DNA from: CAZPUS01 sp964589825
Lineage (GTDB): Bacteria > Fibrobacterota > Chitinivibrionia > Chitinivibrionales > WJKA01
Reading direction: 5' to 3'
Length of the DNA stretch: 64,000 nucleotides
Assembly: GCA_964589825.1 (NCBI GenBank)
Contig: CAZPUS010000003.1
Location: 1 to 64,000, forward strand
Positions 27,266 to 35,749 of the stretch are shown here, in pieces. Each line of letters begins with the position of its first letter. Position 1 is the stretch's first letter. The position numbers and the translations under genes are program-made. The notes beneath the pieces were generated by a model. The model was not told where the DNA came from. It did no database searches and was given only the letters and a program-made list of their open reading frames with translations.

Positions 27266-27280
27266 GTATAAGAAGAGTGA

Positions 27281-28219
27281 TCACTTTTCGCGCGTAAAAA
27301 TACAATGTGCCCATGTTGCAGGCATATAGAATTGTGCCGATTCCGGAAACTGCGGTAAATATCCATCCGATTTGGCAAAAACAGATACCCCTATTCGTCG
27401 TCCGTTAAATACCGGAACCATTCCCATATCGTACCAGGGGATGGCAATAACAACCCACGGATCATCTGCATGCACCGTAATTTCGTTGCTCCATGTATCT
27501 CGTTTGTAATCAATTTCCGATTTCTTAAAATCACGTTCAAAACGCATTGCCCTGATTGAATCGGTAGCCATATCTATATAGACGAATCTGTCGGGATAAG
27601 AAAGGAATGCATTTTTCCCGTTTTTTGCATCAATTGCGAGTACAAGCGTATCGCTTTTTTTCCCTGTATCAGCCTTATAAGCAAAAATCATTTTCTTTTC
27701 TGTCCATGCATATCGTATACGCGTCCCATTCTTCATGGGTAGCACATTTTTATCCCCCTCCGCATCTGCCTTGTAATTGTCTGCATTACCATCGTAAAAA
27801 CGGGCAATTACCGTATCTTTTTCATCTGCGGCACCAAGTGGTGCAATTCCGATGGGAGCAGTTGTTCCACTCATGTCTGTTCCCCTGACCTGCCATTCGA
27901 TCTCTGCGTATTCCATCCCTCCGATTTTTTTTGCCGTAAGAGGCGGCATATCAATAGTTTCAGAGAGTGAGGACACAGACACATTCTTTGTAACCCCGTC
28001 CAGTTTTCTGCCCGTTTTATCTCTTAGATTCACTCTGATTGCCACGTTTTTTCCGCCGATTTCCGTGGTGTCAAATTGTGCACCGATTGTTACTTCATTT
28101 GAGCGCAGCGTAATCCATGCCTGTGGCTTATTAATAGTAACTGACTCCCCGTAACCCGGATACGCAATAAAGAGGCTTGTCACGATGCCCATCACCGCAT
28201 TCTTCAGAAAATCGCGCAT
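27281..28219 (-). CDS. Secreted CBM9-like protein of unknown function
   Basis: 312 residues from ATG 28219 (weak upstream SD-like GTGAG). Signal peptide MRDFLKNAVMGIVTSLFIAYPGYG. The N-terminal half is an Ig-like beta region (ITLRSNEVTIGAQF, GGKNVAIRVNL). The C-terminal half (VIARFYDGNADNY, RIRYAWTEKKMIFAYKADTGK, VYIDMATDS, WVVIAIPWYDMGMVP, GRRIGVSVFAKSDG) follows the CBM9/DOMON-like carbohydrate-binding sandwich pattern. This suggests binding of a polysaccharide or polyphenol outside the cell; no catalytic motif was seen. tRNA-His lies 15 nt downstream. The exact family is not recognised. Confidence 0.6.
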   Translation of the reverse strand: MRDFLKNAVMGIVTSLFIAYPGYGESVTINKPQAWITLRSNEVTIGAQFDTTEIGGKNVAIRVNLRDKTGRKLDGVTKNVSVSSLSETIDMPPLTAKKIGGMEYAEIEWQVRGTDMSGTTAPIGIAPLGAADEKDTVIARFYDGNADNYKADAEGDKNVLPMKNGTRIRYAWTEKKMIFAYKADTGKKSDTLVLAIDAKNGKNAFLSYPDRFVYIDMATDSIRAMRFERDFKKSEIDYKRDTWSNEITVHADDPWVVIAIPWYDMGMVPVFNGRRIGVSVFAKSDGYLPQFPESAQFYMPATWAHCIFTREK

Positions 28220-28289
28220 AGTAATCTCACGCTTCCCCCGGCACAATCTCCGGGCATTGAACGTTTCAGACTCTTTTTTAGTACAAGAG

Positions 28290-28317
28290 GCCGGAGGAAT
28301 AAGCTCCTTCCTCCGGC
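28290..28317 (-). terminator. Stem-loop downstream of fba
   Basis: A perfect 10-bp inverted repeat, arms GCCGGAGGAA (28290-28299) and TTCCTCCGGC (28308-28317) with an 8-nt loop, ~41 nt after the fba stop. On the minus strand it is followed by CTCTTGTACT rather than a clean U-tract. It is therefore a terminator-like or mRNA-stabilising hairpin at the end of the long ribosomal block. Confidence 0.55.
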
Positions 28318-28357
28318 ATGTTTCCAACTATTTGTTAATTCGTTCAGCACCGAAGTT

Positions 28358-29380
28358 TTATTTTTTGTACAACTTCTTCATGTCCTGTAGCGTAACCGGC
28401 TGATATTCTCCTGCATGGCCAGCGGTTGCAAAGGCCTTCATTTCCTGAACGATCCATTCTTTTACCGCTTCACGGGCAGGACCAAGGTATTTACGCGGGT
28501 CGAATGCTTCAGGTTTTTCGGTAAAGATCTGACGAATTGCAGCGGTAATGGCAAGACGGCCATCTGTGTCGATATTCACTTTTCTCATACCCAGCTTAAT
28601 CGCTTCCTGAATTTTATCGGTCGGAACACCAACCGCATCCGGAACTTTACCACCATATTTATTCACTTTTTCTACCATGTCAGACGGAACGGATGAACTG
28701 CCGTGCATTACAAGTGCGATATCGGGAACACGCGCATGCACATCTTCAACCACGTCAAAAGCCAGTTTGATCTCGGTTCCAATCGGGAATTTGTATGCAC
28801 CGTGCGACGTACCGATCGCTATTGCAAGCGCATCTACACCCGTCTGTTTCACGAATTCTTCCGCCTCTTCGGGATCGGTGATGTGGGCGGCACCGGCGGC
28901 GGTATCGTCCTCGATACCGCCGAGTGTACCGATTTCACCTTCTACCGTTACGCCAAAGCTATGAGCAATTTCAACCGCTTCTTTTGTTATTTTCACGTTA
29001 TCTTCAAAAGAACGAACAGGATTTTTCCCGTTTTCATCCTTTTTGCTGTAATCAAGGGAGCCATCGAGCATTACCGAGGTAAAACCAAGCTCGCAGCACT
29101 CTTTAACGGTTTCTACGTCAGGGCCGTGGTCCAGATGCAGCGCCATTGGGATTCCGGGATATTTCTCTTCTGCGAACCAGGTGACCATAGCTGCAAGAAG
29201 ACCCTTATCCGCATATTTCAGCGCATTACGGCTAACCTGGATAATTACCGGAGATTTAGTTTCGTAGGCAGCGCCGCATATCGCCTGCAGCTGCTCCATA
29301 TTATTTACATTGAACGCTCCGACGCCGTACTCACCTTTGTTGGCTTCGTCCAGAATAAGCTTCATAGGTACTAATGCCAT
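28358..29380 (-). CDS. fba: Class II fructose-bisphosphate aldolase
   Basis: 340 residues, full length. Motifs: GAFNVNNMEQLQAI, the zinc-ligand segment ALHLDHGPDVETVKEC, SVMLDGS, VEGEIGTLGG, IAIGTSHGAYK, LVMHGSSS and KVNIDTDGR. It catalyses the reversible aldol cleavage of fructose-1,6-bisphosphate in glycolysis/gluconeogenesis, using Zn2+. It follows rplQ by 100 nt on the same strand; its own -10 element (TATAAT at 29425-29430) suggests partly independent expression. The gene is closed by the hairpin at 28290-28317. Confidence 0.96.
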   Translation of the reverse strand: MALVPMKLILDEANKGEYGVGAFNVNNMEQLQAICGAAYETKSPVIIQVSRNALKYADKGLLAAMVTWFAEEKYPGIPMALHLDHGPDVETVKECCELGFTSVMLDGSLDYSKKDENGKNPVRSFEDNVKITKEAVEIAHSFGVTVEGEIGTLGGIEDDTAAGAAHITDPEEAEEFVKQTGVDALAIAIGTSHGAYKFPIGTEIKLAFDVVEDVHARVPDIALVMHGSSSVPSDMVEKVNKYGGKVPDAVGVPTDKIQEAIKLGMRKVNIDTDGRLAITAAIRQIFTEKPEAFDPRKYLGPAREAVKEWIVQEMKAFATAGHAGEYQPVTLQDMKKLYKK

Positions 29381-29424
29381 TTCACGATCCTTTCATATTT
29401 GTGTATCACGAGAATATGTTATTG

Positions 29425-29430
29425 ATTATA
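29425..29430 (-). promoter_or_regulatory. Candidate -10 element for fba
   Basis: A perfect TATAAT on the minus strand, 44 nt before the fba ATG in the rplQ-fba gap. The hexamer 17 bp upstream (GTCGCA) is a poor -35, so the call rests on the -10 and its position. Confidence 0.35.
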
Positions 29431-29480
29431 TTACTGCGTTGTTGTATTGCGACTATTTACCGTAGCGAGTCTTCCCTGGT

Positions 29481-30158
29481 TTATTCACCCTTTTTCTGTT
29501 GCACTGCATCGTCATCACTTGCCGAGGCATCCTCTGCGTCTTTCGTTGCCGAATTCTCGTCAGCGGATTCCTTTGCCTCTTGCGATATGCCTGTTTTTAT
29601 TGTCTGCTTTGTGTCGGTTTCTTCTGCAGAGACCGTGGTCTCTGCAGAGCCGAACTGCGGCGATTCGCCTTCTGCCTCTGCCGGAGCTGCCCCGCTCTTT
29701 GGTCCAGAGTTTTTGCCCGACTGCGCTTGCTTCTCTTCTGCTGCCTTTTGTCGGCTCTTTCCCTGGCCCTTCTTCCCTTTCTTCCTGGTCGGTGCCTCCC
29801 CCCTTCTCCCAACGAATTCAAAAATTACGGTGGGAGCACCATCACCATAACGTTCTTTATATTTTAGAATTCTGGTATATCCACCCTCTCTATCTTTAAA
29901 ATGCACCGCAAGATCCTCAAAGAGTTTTTTCAGCAACGTGCGGTCACTCACCCATCTGGATGCAATACGCCTTGCATGAATGGTATTTTTTTTGCCATAG
30001 GTTATCAACCGTTCAACGAGTCTTCGTACCTCTTTGGCTTTTACCTGCGTGGTAATAATTCGCTCATGTGCGATAAGTGACTGTGCCATATTCCCCAGAA
30101 GGGCTTTTTTATGCGCAGAAGACCTGTTCAGGGTTTTTCCTTTTTTTAAATGCCGCAT
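29481..30158 (-). CDS. rplQ: 50S ribosomal protein L17 with long charged C-terminal tail
   Basis: 225 residues, about twice the usual ~120. The first ~115 are standard L17 (MRHLKKGKTLNRSSAHKKAL, LIAHERIITTQVKAKEVRRL, GGYTRILKYKERYGDGAP). The remaining ~110 are low-complexity K/E/A/S/G-rich (KKGKKGQGKSRQK, then acidic ETDTKQT and DASASDDDA). Tails like this occur on L17 in some FCB bacteria, but this one has no identifiable domain. Its coding sequence contains a 12-bp inverted repeat (29623-29648). Last gene of the alpha operon. Confidence 0.95.
   Translation of the reverse strand: MRHLKKGKTLNRSSAHKKALLGNMAQSLIAHERIITTQVKAKEVRRLVERLITYGKKNTIHARRIASRWVSDRTLLKKLFEDLAVHFKDREGGYTRILKYKERYGDGAPTVIFEFVGRRGEAPTRKKGKKGQGKSRQKAAEEKQAQSGKNSGPKSGAAPAEAEGESPQFGSAETTVSAEETDTKQTIKTGISQEAKESADENSATKDAEDASASDDDAVQQKKGE
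29623..29648 (-). repeat. 12-bp inverted repeat in the L17 tail coding region
   Basis: TCTGCAGAGACC and GGTCTCTGCAGA separated by 2 nt form a perfect near-palindrome inside the codons for SAETTVSAE. The minimal spacer means the RNA hairpin would need to open a few pairs for a loop. It may be a by-product of the SAE-type peptide repeat, or a structural element. Confidence 0.5.
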
Positions 30159-30210
30159 TTCCTATTTCGCTCCTTAAGCTTTCTCGTTCAGATTAGACTA
30201 TCAGTCTGGT

Positions 30211-31203
30211 TTATCCATTGTCCTTACTGGTAGTACCCACAATTTCATCGACATTCATGCCAAAATGAATTCCGTAATTGTCAAGGATCTCCTTGATCTC
30301 GTTCAGCGATTTTCTGCCAAAATTCTTATACTTGAGCATTTCAGATTCAGAATTCCTTACAAGGTCTCCGAGACTATGAATATTGGCTGCCTTAAGACAA
30401 TTATGCGCACGAGAGGGGAGTTCGAGGTCATCCACAGAGGTTTCAAGTACTTTTTTCAACTCCTCATCTTTCTCTGTGCCGGCCATTGTTTCAGGCTGTT
30501 CACTCTCCTGCCCCTGTCCCAGAAACATCCTGAGATGGCCGTTAAGCATTTCTGCCGACTGCTTCATGGCCTCTTCCACCTCGATGGTTCCGTCGGTTTT
30601 TATCTGCAGCAAAAGGCGATCGAGATCGGTTCTCTGCCCCACACGCGTATTCTCAACTATGTAATTCACCTTTGTAATCGGTGAAAAAATAGAATCGATC
30701 GCAATAATCCCTTCCGGATCATCCTCTTTTTTATTTTTTTCTGCAGGGACATATCCACGACCGTGTGAAACTCTCATTTCCATTTTGAAGGAGGAGTCAC
30801 TGTTGATAGTCGCAATATGTAGATCCTTGTTGACTATTTCAACATCGCTGTTGGGCTCAATATCTGAGGCCTTTATATCGCCTTCTCCACTCGCTTCAAG
30901 ATGCAGCATGGCCTCTTCTTGAGAAAGCAGGCGTACGCTCAGCTGCTTTACATTGAGGATTATCTCGGATACATCTTCCTTTACGCCCTGAATGGTCGAA
31001 AACTCATGTGGCGCGCCTTCGATTCGAACCGATGAAACCGCGGCTCCCGGCACATAGGCAAGAAGGATACGACGGAATGAATTGCCAAGTGTATATCCCC
31101 ACCCTCGTTCGAGCGGCTCGACAACTACTTCTGCGGTATTTGTATCGTCTGACTTCTTCTCGATGTGAGCTTCTTTTGGTATCGACAGTTTAGATACGAT
31201 CAT
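30211..31203 (-). CDS. rpoA: RNA polymerase subunit alpha
   Basis: 330 residues. The N-terminal assembly domain (VVEPLERGWGYTLGNSFRRILL, GAAVSSVRIEGAPHEFSTI) and C-terminal DNA-binding domain (LELPSRAHNCLKAANIHSLGDL, KNFGRKSLNEIKEIL) are both intact. The linker includes an acidic stretch (EQPETMAGTEKDEE). It dimerises to nucleate core RNA polymerase and contacts UP elements and activators. It lies between rpsD and rplQ in the usual alpha-operon order. Confidence 0.98.
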   Translation of the reverse strand: MIVSKLSIPKEAHIEKKSDDTNTAEVVVEPLERGWGYTLGNSFRRILLAYVPGAAVSSVRIEGAPHEFSTIQGVKEDVSEIILNVKQLSVRLLSQEEAMLHLEASGEGDIKASDIEPNSDVEIVNKDLHIATINSDSSFKMEMRVSHGRGYVPAEKNKKEDDPEGIIAIDSIFSPITKVNYIVENTRVGQRTDLDRLLLQIKTDGTIEVEEAMKQSAEMLNGHLRMFLGQGQESEQPETMAGTEKDEELKKVLETSVDDLELPSRAHNCLKAANIHSLGDLVRNSESEMLKYKNFGRKSLNEIKEILDNYGIHFGMNVDEIVGTTSKDNG

Positions 31204-31224
31204 ATATCAATTTCTCCCCTTGAT

Positions 31225-31848
31225 TTACTTTGAATACAGCTCGACAACCAGCCGTTCGTTTACATCCAGCGCTATTGCATCACGTTCAGGCAATTTCACC
31301 ACACTGCCGCGTAGTTTCACCTTATCTACTTCGAGCCATTCGGGCAATTGCGCCGCATTCTTCAGACTGCTGTGTATGCAATCGAGTTTTTTACTTTTTT
31401 CACGCACGGAAATAACGTCCCCTTCAGAGACTGCACAGGAAGGGATATTAACCTTTTTATCGTTAACCTGAAAATGGTTATGCTTTACAAACTGTCGTGC
31501 CGCTCTTCTTGATGGCGCGAAGCCGAGTCTGAATACGATGTTGTCAAGACGGGATTCGAGCATAGCAAGGAGATTTTCACCGGTTATACCATCCACACGT
31601 GCAGCTTTTTGAAAATAATTGCGAAACTGTCGCTCCATTACACCATACGTTCTGCGGATTTTCTGCTTTTCACGAAGCTGCAGGTTGTATTCCGAGACAC
31701 CTCTTCTTCTCGGTGCCTTGTTCATACCGGGCTGATACGGTCTGCGCTCGAATGCACATTTATCCGAAAAACACCGCTCGCCTTTAAGGAAAAGCTTTTT
31801 TCCCTCTCTTCTACACAATCTACATTTAGGCCCGTTATATACTGCCAT
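31225..31848 (-). CDS. rpsD: 30S ribosomal protein S4
   Basis: 207 residues. It begins GPKCRLCRREGKKLFLKGERC, a cysteine-containing N-terminus typical of zinc-type S4 (C-x2-C, and later Cys), then the S4 RNA-binding domain (MLESRLDNIVFRLGFAPSRRAARQFVKHNHFQVN). An assembly-initiating 16S binder and, in E. coli, the translational repressor of the alpha operon. It lies 12 nt after rpsK. Confidence 0.97.
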   Translation of the reverse strand: MAVYNGPKCRLCRREGKKLFLKGERCFSDKCAFERRPYQPGMNKAPRRRGVSEYNLQLREKQKIRRTYGVMERQFRNYFQKAARVDGITGENLLAMLESRLDNIVFRLGFAPSRRAARQFVKHNHFQVNDKKVNIPSCAVSEGDVISVREKSKKLDCIHSSLKNAAQLPEWLEVDKVKLRGSVVKLPERDAIALDVNERLVVELYSK

Positions 31849-31860
31849 ATACGTTTCTCC

Positions 31861-32238
31861 TCAAATTCTCCTGCGTTTGGGTGGACGACATCCGTTATGC
31901 GGTATCGGGGTTTTATCTTTTATAGATCGTATCTCCATTCCGGAAGAGGCAAACGCACGAATAGCACTCTCCCTCCCGTTTCCGGCACCTTTTATTACAA
32001 TGTCAATCTTGCGCATTCCGGCATCATAGGCAAATTTGCCGGCTTCTTTTGCAGCCATCTGTGCCGCAAATGGCGTACTCTGCTTCGATCCTTTAAAACC
32101 GTATTTGCCGGGTGAATTCCAGCAAAACACATCGCCTTTTCTGTCGGTTACGGTTATAATCGTATTATTGAATGTCGCGGCAATATGCACCACCCCCTCG
32201 ACATCGGCTTTACGTTTTACTTTTTTTGACTTATTCAT
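31861..32238 (-). CDS. rpsK: 30S ribosomal protein S11
   Basis: 125 residues with the core GVVHIAATFNNTIITVTDRKGD and the conserved C-terminal DKTPIPHNGCRPPKRRRI. It sits in the small-subunit platform at the mRNA exit. Standard length and position between rpsM and rpsD. Confidence 0.97.
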   Translation of the reverse strand: MNKSKKVKRKADVEGVVHIAATFNNTIITVTDRKGDVFCWNSPGKYGFKGSKQSTPFAAQMAAKEAGKFAYDAGMRKIDIVIKGAGNGRESAIRAFASSGMEIRSIKDKTPIPHNGCRPPKRRRI

Positions 32239-32271
32239 CTATAGGTCTCCATGCCAGATACGTTGAAATGC

Positions 32272-32649
32272 TTACTTGGTCACTTTCTTTTTACCTGCAA
32301 TCGTTTTCTTTGGCCCTTTTCTCGTTCGCGAATTGGTCCGGGTACGCTGTCCCCGGGCCGGCAACCCAAAGCGGTGGCGTAATCCCCGGTAGCATTTAAT
32401 ATCCATTATGCGCTTAAGGTCCATCCGTCTCTGCGCTCTTAGATTCCCTTCGACTTCGTAACCCTCATCTATTACTCTACGAATTTTATCGATTTCATCT
32501 TCGGTTAAATCCTTTATCTTTCGATCGGGATCCAGTCCGGCTTCTGAAAAAATATCCCGAGCACGGGATATACCTATTCCGTAGACATAGGTAAGACTTA
32601 TATAACCTTTTTTATTGTTTGGGATATCAACTCCGGCAACACGTGCCAC
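32272..32649 (-). CDS. rpsM: 30S ribosomal protein S13
   Basis: 125 residues (ARVAGVDIPNNKKGYISLTY, RGLRHRFGLPARGQRTRTNSRTRKGP). Translation starts at GTG 32649 after AGGAGGGG. It contacts the P-site tRNA and bridges to the large subunit head. First gene of the alpha operon, 21 nt after rpmJ. Confidence 0.97.
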   Translation of the reverse strand: MARVAGVDIPNNKKGYISLTYVYGIGISRARDIFSEAGLDPDRKIKDLTEDEIDKIRRVIDEGYEVEGNLRAQRRMDLKRIMDIKCYRGLRHRFGLPARGQRTRTNSRTRKGPKKTIAGKKKVTK

Positions 32650-32670
32650 GTTTCCCCTCCTAGGTTAAAG

Positions 32671-32787
32671 TTATCCTTGACGTTGCTTATGACTCGGGTT
32701 TCTGGTACAAATGACACGCACAGTTCCCCGGCGTCTGATAATTTTGCAGCCTCTGCAGATTTTTTTTATTGATGCACGAACTTTCAT
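32671..32787 (-). CDS. rpmJ: 50S ribosomal protein L36
   Basis: 38 residues: MKVRASIKKICRGCKIIRRR followed by GTVRVICTRNPSHKQRQG. The C-x2-C...C-x4-H zinc-ribbon ligands are intact, so this is the zinc-binding form. The gene contains an A8 run. It lies 24 nt after secY with no adk, map or infA between. Confidence 0.97.
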   Translation of the reverse strand: MKVRASIKKICRGCKIIRRRGTVRVICTRNPSHKQRQG

Positions 32788-32811
32788 ACCATCCAATCCT
32801 CAATAATGTAA

Positions 32812-34143
32812 TTAATACGCGGTACCACGGCGGCCGCGCAAACGACCACGTTTTAGAAATCCCTGATAATTTCTGCTCTGCAGATGAGATTCTATCTGTT
32901 GAAGTGTGTCTAGCGCCACCCCTACAACGATAAGCACACTGGTACCACCGAAATAAAACGAAACGTTAAATGTCCCCATAAACAGGAACGGAACAATCGC
33001 AATAAAAGCTAGAAAAATAGATGATGGCAGCGTAATCCGTGTAAGAACACGGTCAATATATTCGGCTGTTTTTTTACCGGGACGGATGCCGGGAATAAAA
33101 CCACCGGAGCGTTTGAGATTATCGGCGATATCGACCGGATTAAAAATGATTGCGGTATAAAAATAGGTAAAGAAAATAATCAGAAGGGCAAAAAGTATTG
33201 AATAGACCGCTTTTCCGGGAGCCAGCTGTGCCATTATCGCCTGCACGAATTCTGAATCAGGAAAGAAATTTCCCACAATCGACGGCATCATCATTATAGA
33301 TGAGGCAAATATCATCGGAATAACACCCGCCATAAGGAGTCGAAGCGGCAGAACCGTATTCTGACCCGCATACATTTTATTGCCTACCACCCGTTTGGGA
33401 GTCTGTATAGGTATTCTGCGTGCCGCCTGGTACATGAGGATGATAAATGCGGTTATACCGATTATCACAGCCGCGACAATCAGTTCCGCAAACGGATGAC
33501 GCGTCCCCGCCATAACCTGTTTAATCTCAGCAAGGATTCCGTTGGGCAGCCGTGCGATAATACCGGTAAAAATAATCAGCGAAATACCGTTGCCGATTCC
33601 CCGATTGCTTATCTGTTCTCCAAGCCACATAAGAAAAACGGTGCCCGTTGTAAGCGTAATGACCGTTACAACGGTAAACTTAAAACCTGTAAGCGAGGGC
33701 AGTACCGCCGACACGCCCGTCTGCGGCGAACGTATGCTCTGTAGCCAGATACTGATTCCAATAGCCTGAATAACCGAAATCATCACTGTACCATAACGCG
33801 TATACTGCGTCATTTTTTTCTTGCCTTCGCCACCTTCACGCTGAAGCTTGTGAAAGTAGGGGAATACAGTACTTAAAAGCTGAATTATAATCGAAGCGCT
33901 TATATACGGCATTATACCGAGTGCGAAAATGGTTGTTCGTCGAAGCGAGCCTCCAACGAACATATCCCACAAACCAAAAAGGGTATTTCTTGACTGGGCG
34001 AAAAAATCAGCCATCACCTCCGGGCTGATGCCTGGTGTCGGGATATGCGCACCGAGCCTGTAGACAAAAAGCATCGCAAGGGTAAAACCTAATTTCCTGC
34101 GAAGCTCCGGCACGCGCCATGCATTGGCAAAGGTCTGTAACAC
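32812..34143 (-). CDS. secY: Protein translocase subunit SecY
   Basis: 443 residues, ten membrane segments. It opens with FANAWRVPELRRKLGFTLAMLFVYRLGAHIPTPGI and contains GIMPYISASIIIQL, NRGIGNGISLIIFTGI and RSGGFIPGIRPGK, all SecY signatures. Channel-forming subunit of the Sec translocon; its partner SecE is at 58786-58971. It starts 3 nt after rplO. Confidence 0.98.
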   Translation of the reverse strand: MLQTFANAWRVPELRRKLGFTLAMLFVYRLGAHIPTPGISPEVMADFFAQSRNTLFGLWDMFVGGSLRRTTIFALGIMPYISASIIIQLLSTVFPYFHKLQREGGEGKKKMTQYTRYGTVMISVIQAIGISIWLQSIRSPQTGVSAVLPSLTGFKFTVVTVITLTTGTVFLMWLGEQISNRGIGNGISLIIFTGIIARLPNGILAEIKQVMAGTRHPFAELIVAAVIIGITAFIILMYQAARRIPIQTPKRVVGNKMYAGQNTVLPLRLLMAGVIPMIFASSIMMMPSIVGNFFPDSEFVQAIMAQLAPGKAVYSILFALLIIFFTYFYTAIIFNPVDIADNLKRSGGFIPGIRPGKKTAEYIDRVLTRITLPSSIFLAFIAIVPFLFMGTFNVSFYFGGTSVLIVVGVALDTLQQIESHLQSRNYQGFLKRGRLRGRRGTAY

Positions 34144-34146
34144 TTT

Positions 34147-34596
34147 TTAGAGTTCCTCTATTTTACCGTTTATCTGTTCGATTTTTTCCCGTGCGCCTTT
34201 GCTGAATTTATCAGCGCGAATCGTTACCGCTTTCGAGAGTTCACCATTGCCGAGAATCTTTACCGCCACCTCTGTGGAGTCGAGCAACTTATGGTTTACC
34301 AGGGTCTTTTTGTCTATAGTATCGGTAGTTTCCGCAACTGCGGAAAGCGCGCTCAAGTTGATTATCTGATAGTCAGTGCGAAAGCGTTTATTGTTGAATC
34401 CGCGTTTTGGCACTTTGATGGAGATCGGATTCTGCCCCCCTTCGAAATATGCCTTACGTTTACGGCCGCTTCTGCTTCTCGCTCCTTTATGACCATATCC
34501 GGATGTGGTCCCTTTCCCGCTGCCAGGACCGCGACCGATACGTTTCGCCTTTTTCGTTTTGTCGTCTTTGCTGAATACTGTATTGAGCGTTATCAC
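34147..34596 (-). CDS. rplO: 50S ribosomal protein L15
   Basis: 149 residues with the glycine/arginine-rich N-terminus (KRIGRGPGSGKGTTSGYGHKGARSRSG) and FEGGQNPISIKVPKRGFNN. Starts at GTG 34596 preceded by AAGGAG, 1 nt after rpmD ends. Standard spc-operon order. Confidence 0.96.
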   Translation of the reverse strand: MITLNTVFSKDDKTKKAKRIGRGPGSGKGTTSGYGHKGARSRSGRKRKAYFEGGQNPISIKVPKRGFNNKRFRTDYQIINLSALSAVAETTDTIDKKTLVNHKLLDSTEVAVKILGNGELSKAVTIRADKFSKGAREKIEQINGKIEEL

Positions 34597-34597
34597 G

Positions 34598-34789
34598 TTA
34601 TTCTCCTTTAACCTTCTCGATCCTGACCAGGTGTTTTACCGAATTAATCATCCCTGTTATAGAAGGGCTCTCCTGCTGGATTACACTCCCTCCCATTTTT
34701 CGTATACCCAGCGCTTTAAGTGTATCCTTATGCTGCTGCATTCTCCCGATTCCGCTACGGATTTGCGTAATACGTATCTTATCTTCCAT
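34598..34789 (-). CDS. rpmD: 50S ribosomal protein L30
   Basis: 63 residues: IRITQIRSGIGRMQQHKDTLKALGIRKMGGSVIQQESPSITGMINSVKHLVRIEKV. The IRSxIGRxxxxxxTLxxLGLRK pattern is diagnostic of bacterial L30. It lies between rpsE and rplO. Confidence 0.96.
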   Translation of the reverse strand: MEDKIRITQIRSGIGRMQQHKDTLKALGIRKMGGSVIQQESPSITGMINSVKHLVRIEKVKGE

Positions 34790-34840
34790 TAGTTAATCCT
34801 TATGTGTGTCGTTATCCTGAGTGCACTTTTCATTCGTTGA

Positions 34841-35311
34841 TTACGAAGCACGAAGCAATTTCACATCTTCCCATGTTTCACATTCTCTGAGGCCTTCAAG
34901 CGTAGCCTGAGCAAAATTCCCTGCAGTGGTGCTACCAAGACATTTGGTCAAAATATTTTCCACGCCTGCAAGCTCAAGTACGATACGTGCAGGACCACCG
35001 GCAATCACTCCCGTTCCGGGACCCGCCGGTTTGAGCAACACTTTCCCTCCGCCAAAACGACCAACGATCTGATGCGGAACGGTTCCATTTATGATGTTCA
35101 CTTTCACTACGTTCTTACGTGCCGCCTGCGTTGCCTTCTGGATTGCGGTAGCCACCTCGTTGGCTTTTGCCATGGCAAGTCCTACAGAACCATTTTCATC
35201 TCCAACCGCCATCAGTGCTCGAAATCTGAACTGACGACCGCCTTTAATCACTTTTGCCACACGGGTAACTTTAATCAGGCGTTCCTGCAACTGTTTTTGC
35301 GTCTCTTGCAT
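34841..35311 (-). CDS. rpsE: 30S ribosomal protein S5
   Basis: 156 residues with RLIKVTRVAKVIKGGRQFRF, VGDENGSVGLAMAKANEV and VGRFGGGKVLLKPAGPGTGVIAGGPAR. It is a fidelity-determining protein at the mRNA entry side. It ends shortly after the conserved core (no long C-terminal tail). In spc-operon order after rplR. Confidence 0.97.
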   Translation of the reverse strand: MQETQKQLQERLIKVTRVAKVIKGGRQFRFRALMAVGDENGSVGLAMAKANEVATAIQKATQAARKNVVKVNIINGTVPHQIVGRFGGGKVLLKPAGPGTGVIAGGPARIVLELAGVENILTKCLGSTTAGNFAQATLEGLRECETWEDVKLLRAS

Positions 35312-35349
35312 TACAACTCTTTCCTTTAAAAAGTGACTATGCCATTTCT

Positions 35350-35727
35350 CTAAAATTCAAGGCCTGCACCCCTTGCGCCATCCGCAAGTGCACGGACACG
35401 ACCATGATACGTATAGCCTTTGCGGTCGAACGCTACGCTCGTTACGCCTTTGGCTTTTGCCTTTTCTCCTATCATCTGGCCGATGATTTTTGCCTTTTCG
35501 GTTTTATTCAGTTTCCCCTTCTCGGCAATACGCTCCGCCACGTCTTTAGATCTGCTCGTAATCTGCGCTATAGATGCATTGCTTTCATCATCAACAACCT
35601 GTGCATATATATGTTTAAGGCTTCTTCGTACGGTCAATCTCGGTCGTTGAGATGTCCCATGAAGGTTCTTTCTTACTCTTCTGGCACGCGCAAGACGTTC
35701 GTTTATTCTCTTTTTCGCTTTATCCAT
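35350..35727 (-). CDS. rplR: 50S ribosomal protein L18
   Basis: 125 residues: RRVRKNLHGTSQRPRLTVRRSLKHIYAQVVDD, ending VAFDRKGYTYHGRVRALADGARGAGLEF. A 5S rRNA-binding protein of the central protuberance. Located 22 nt after rplF. Confidence 0.97.
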   Translation of the reverse strand: MDKAKKRINERLARARRVRKNLHGTSQRPRLTVRRSLKHIYAQVVDDESNASIAQITSRSKDVAERIAEKGKLNKTEKAKIIGQMIGEKAKAKGVTSVAFDRKGYTYHGRVRALADGARGAGLEF

Positions 35728-35749
35728 ATGTTTTCCCGCATTTCTTAGG

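Noticed and set aside
27178..27378. Open frame overlapping tRNA-His and the CBM9-like gene end
   Set aside because: It spans the tRNA in sense and lies inside the 3' end of a real gene in another frame; no SD.
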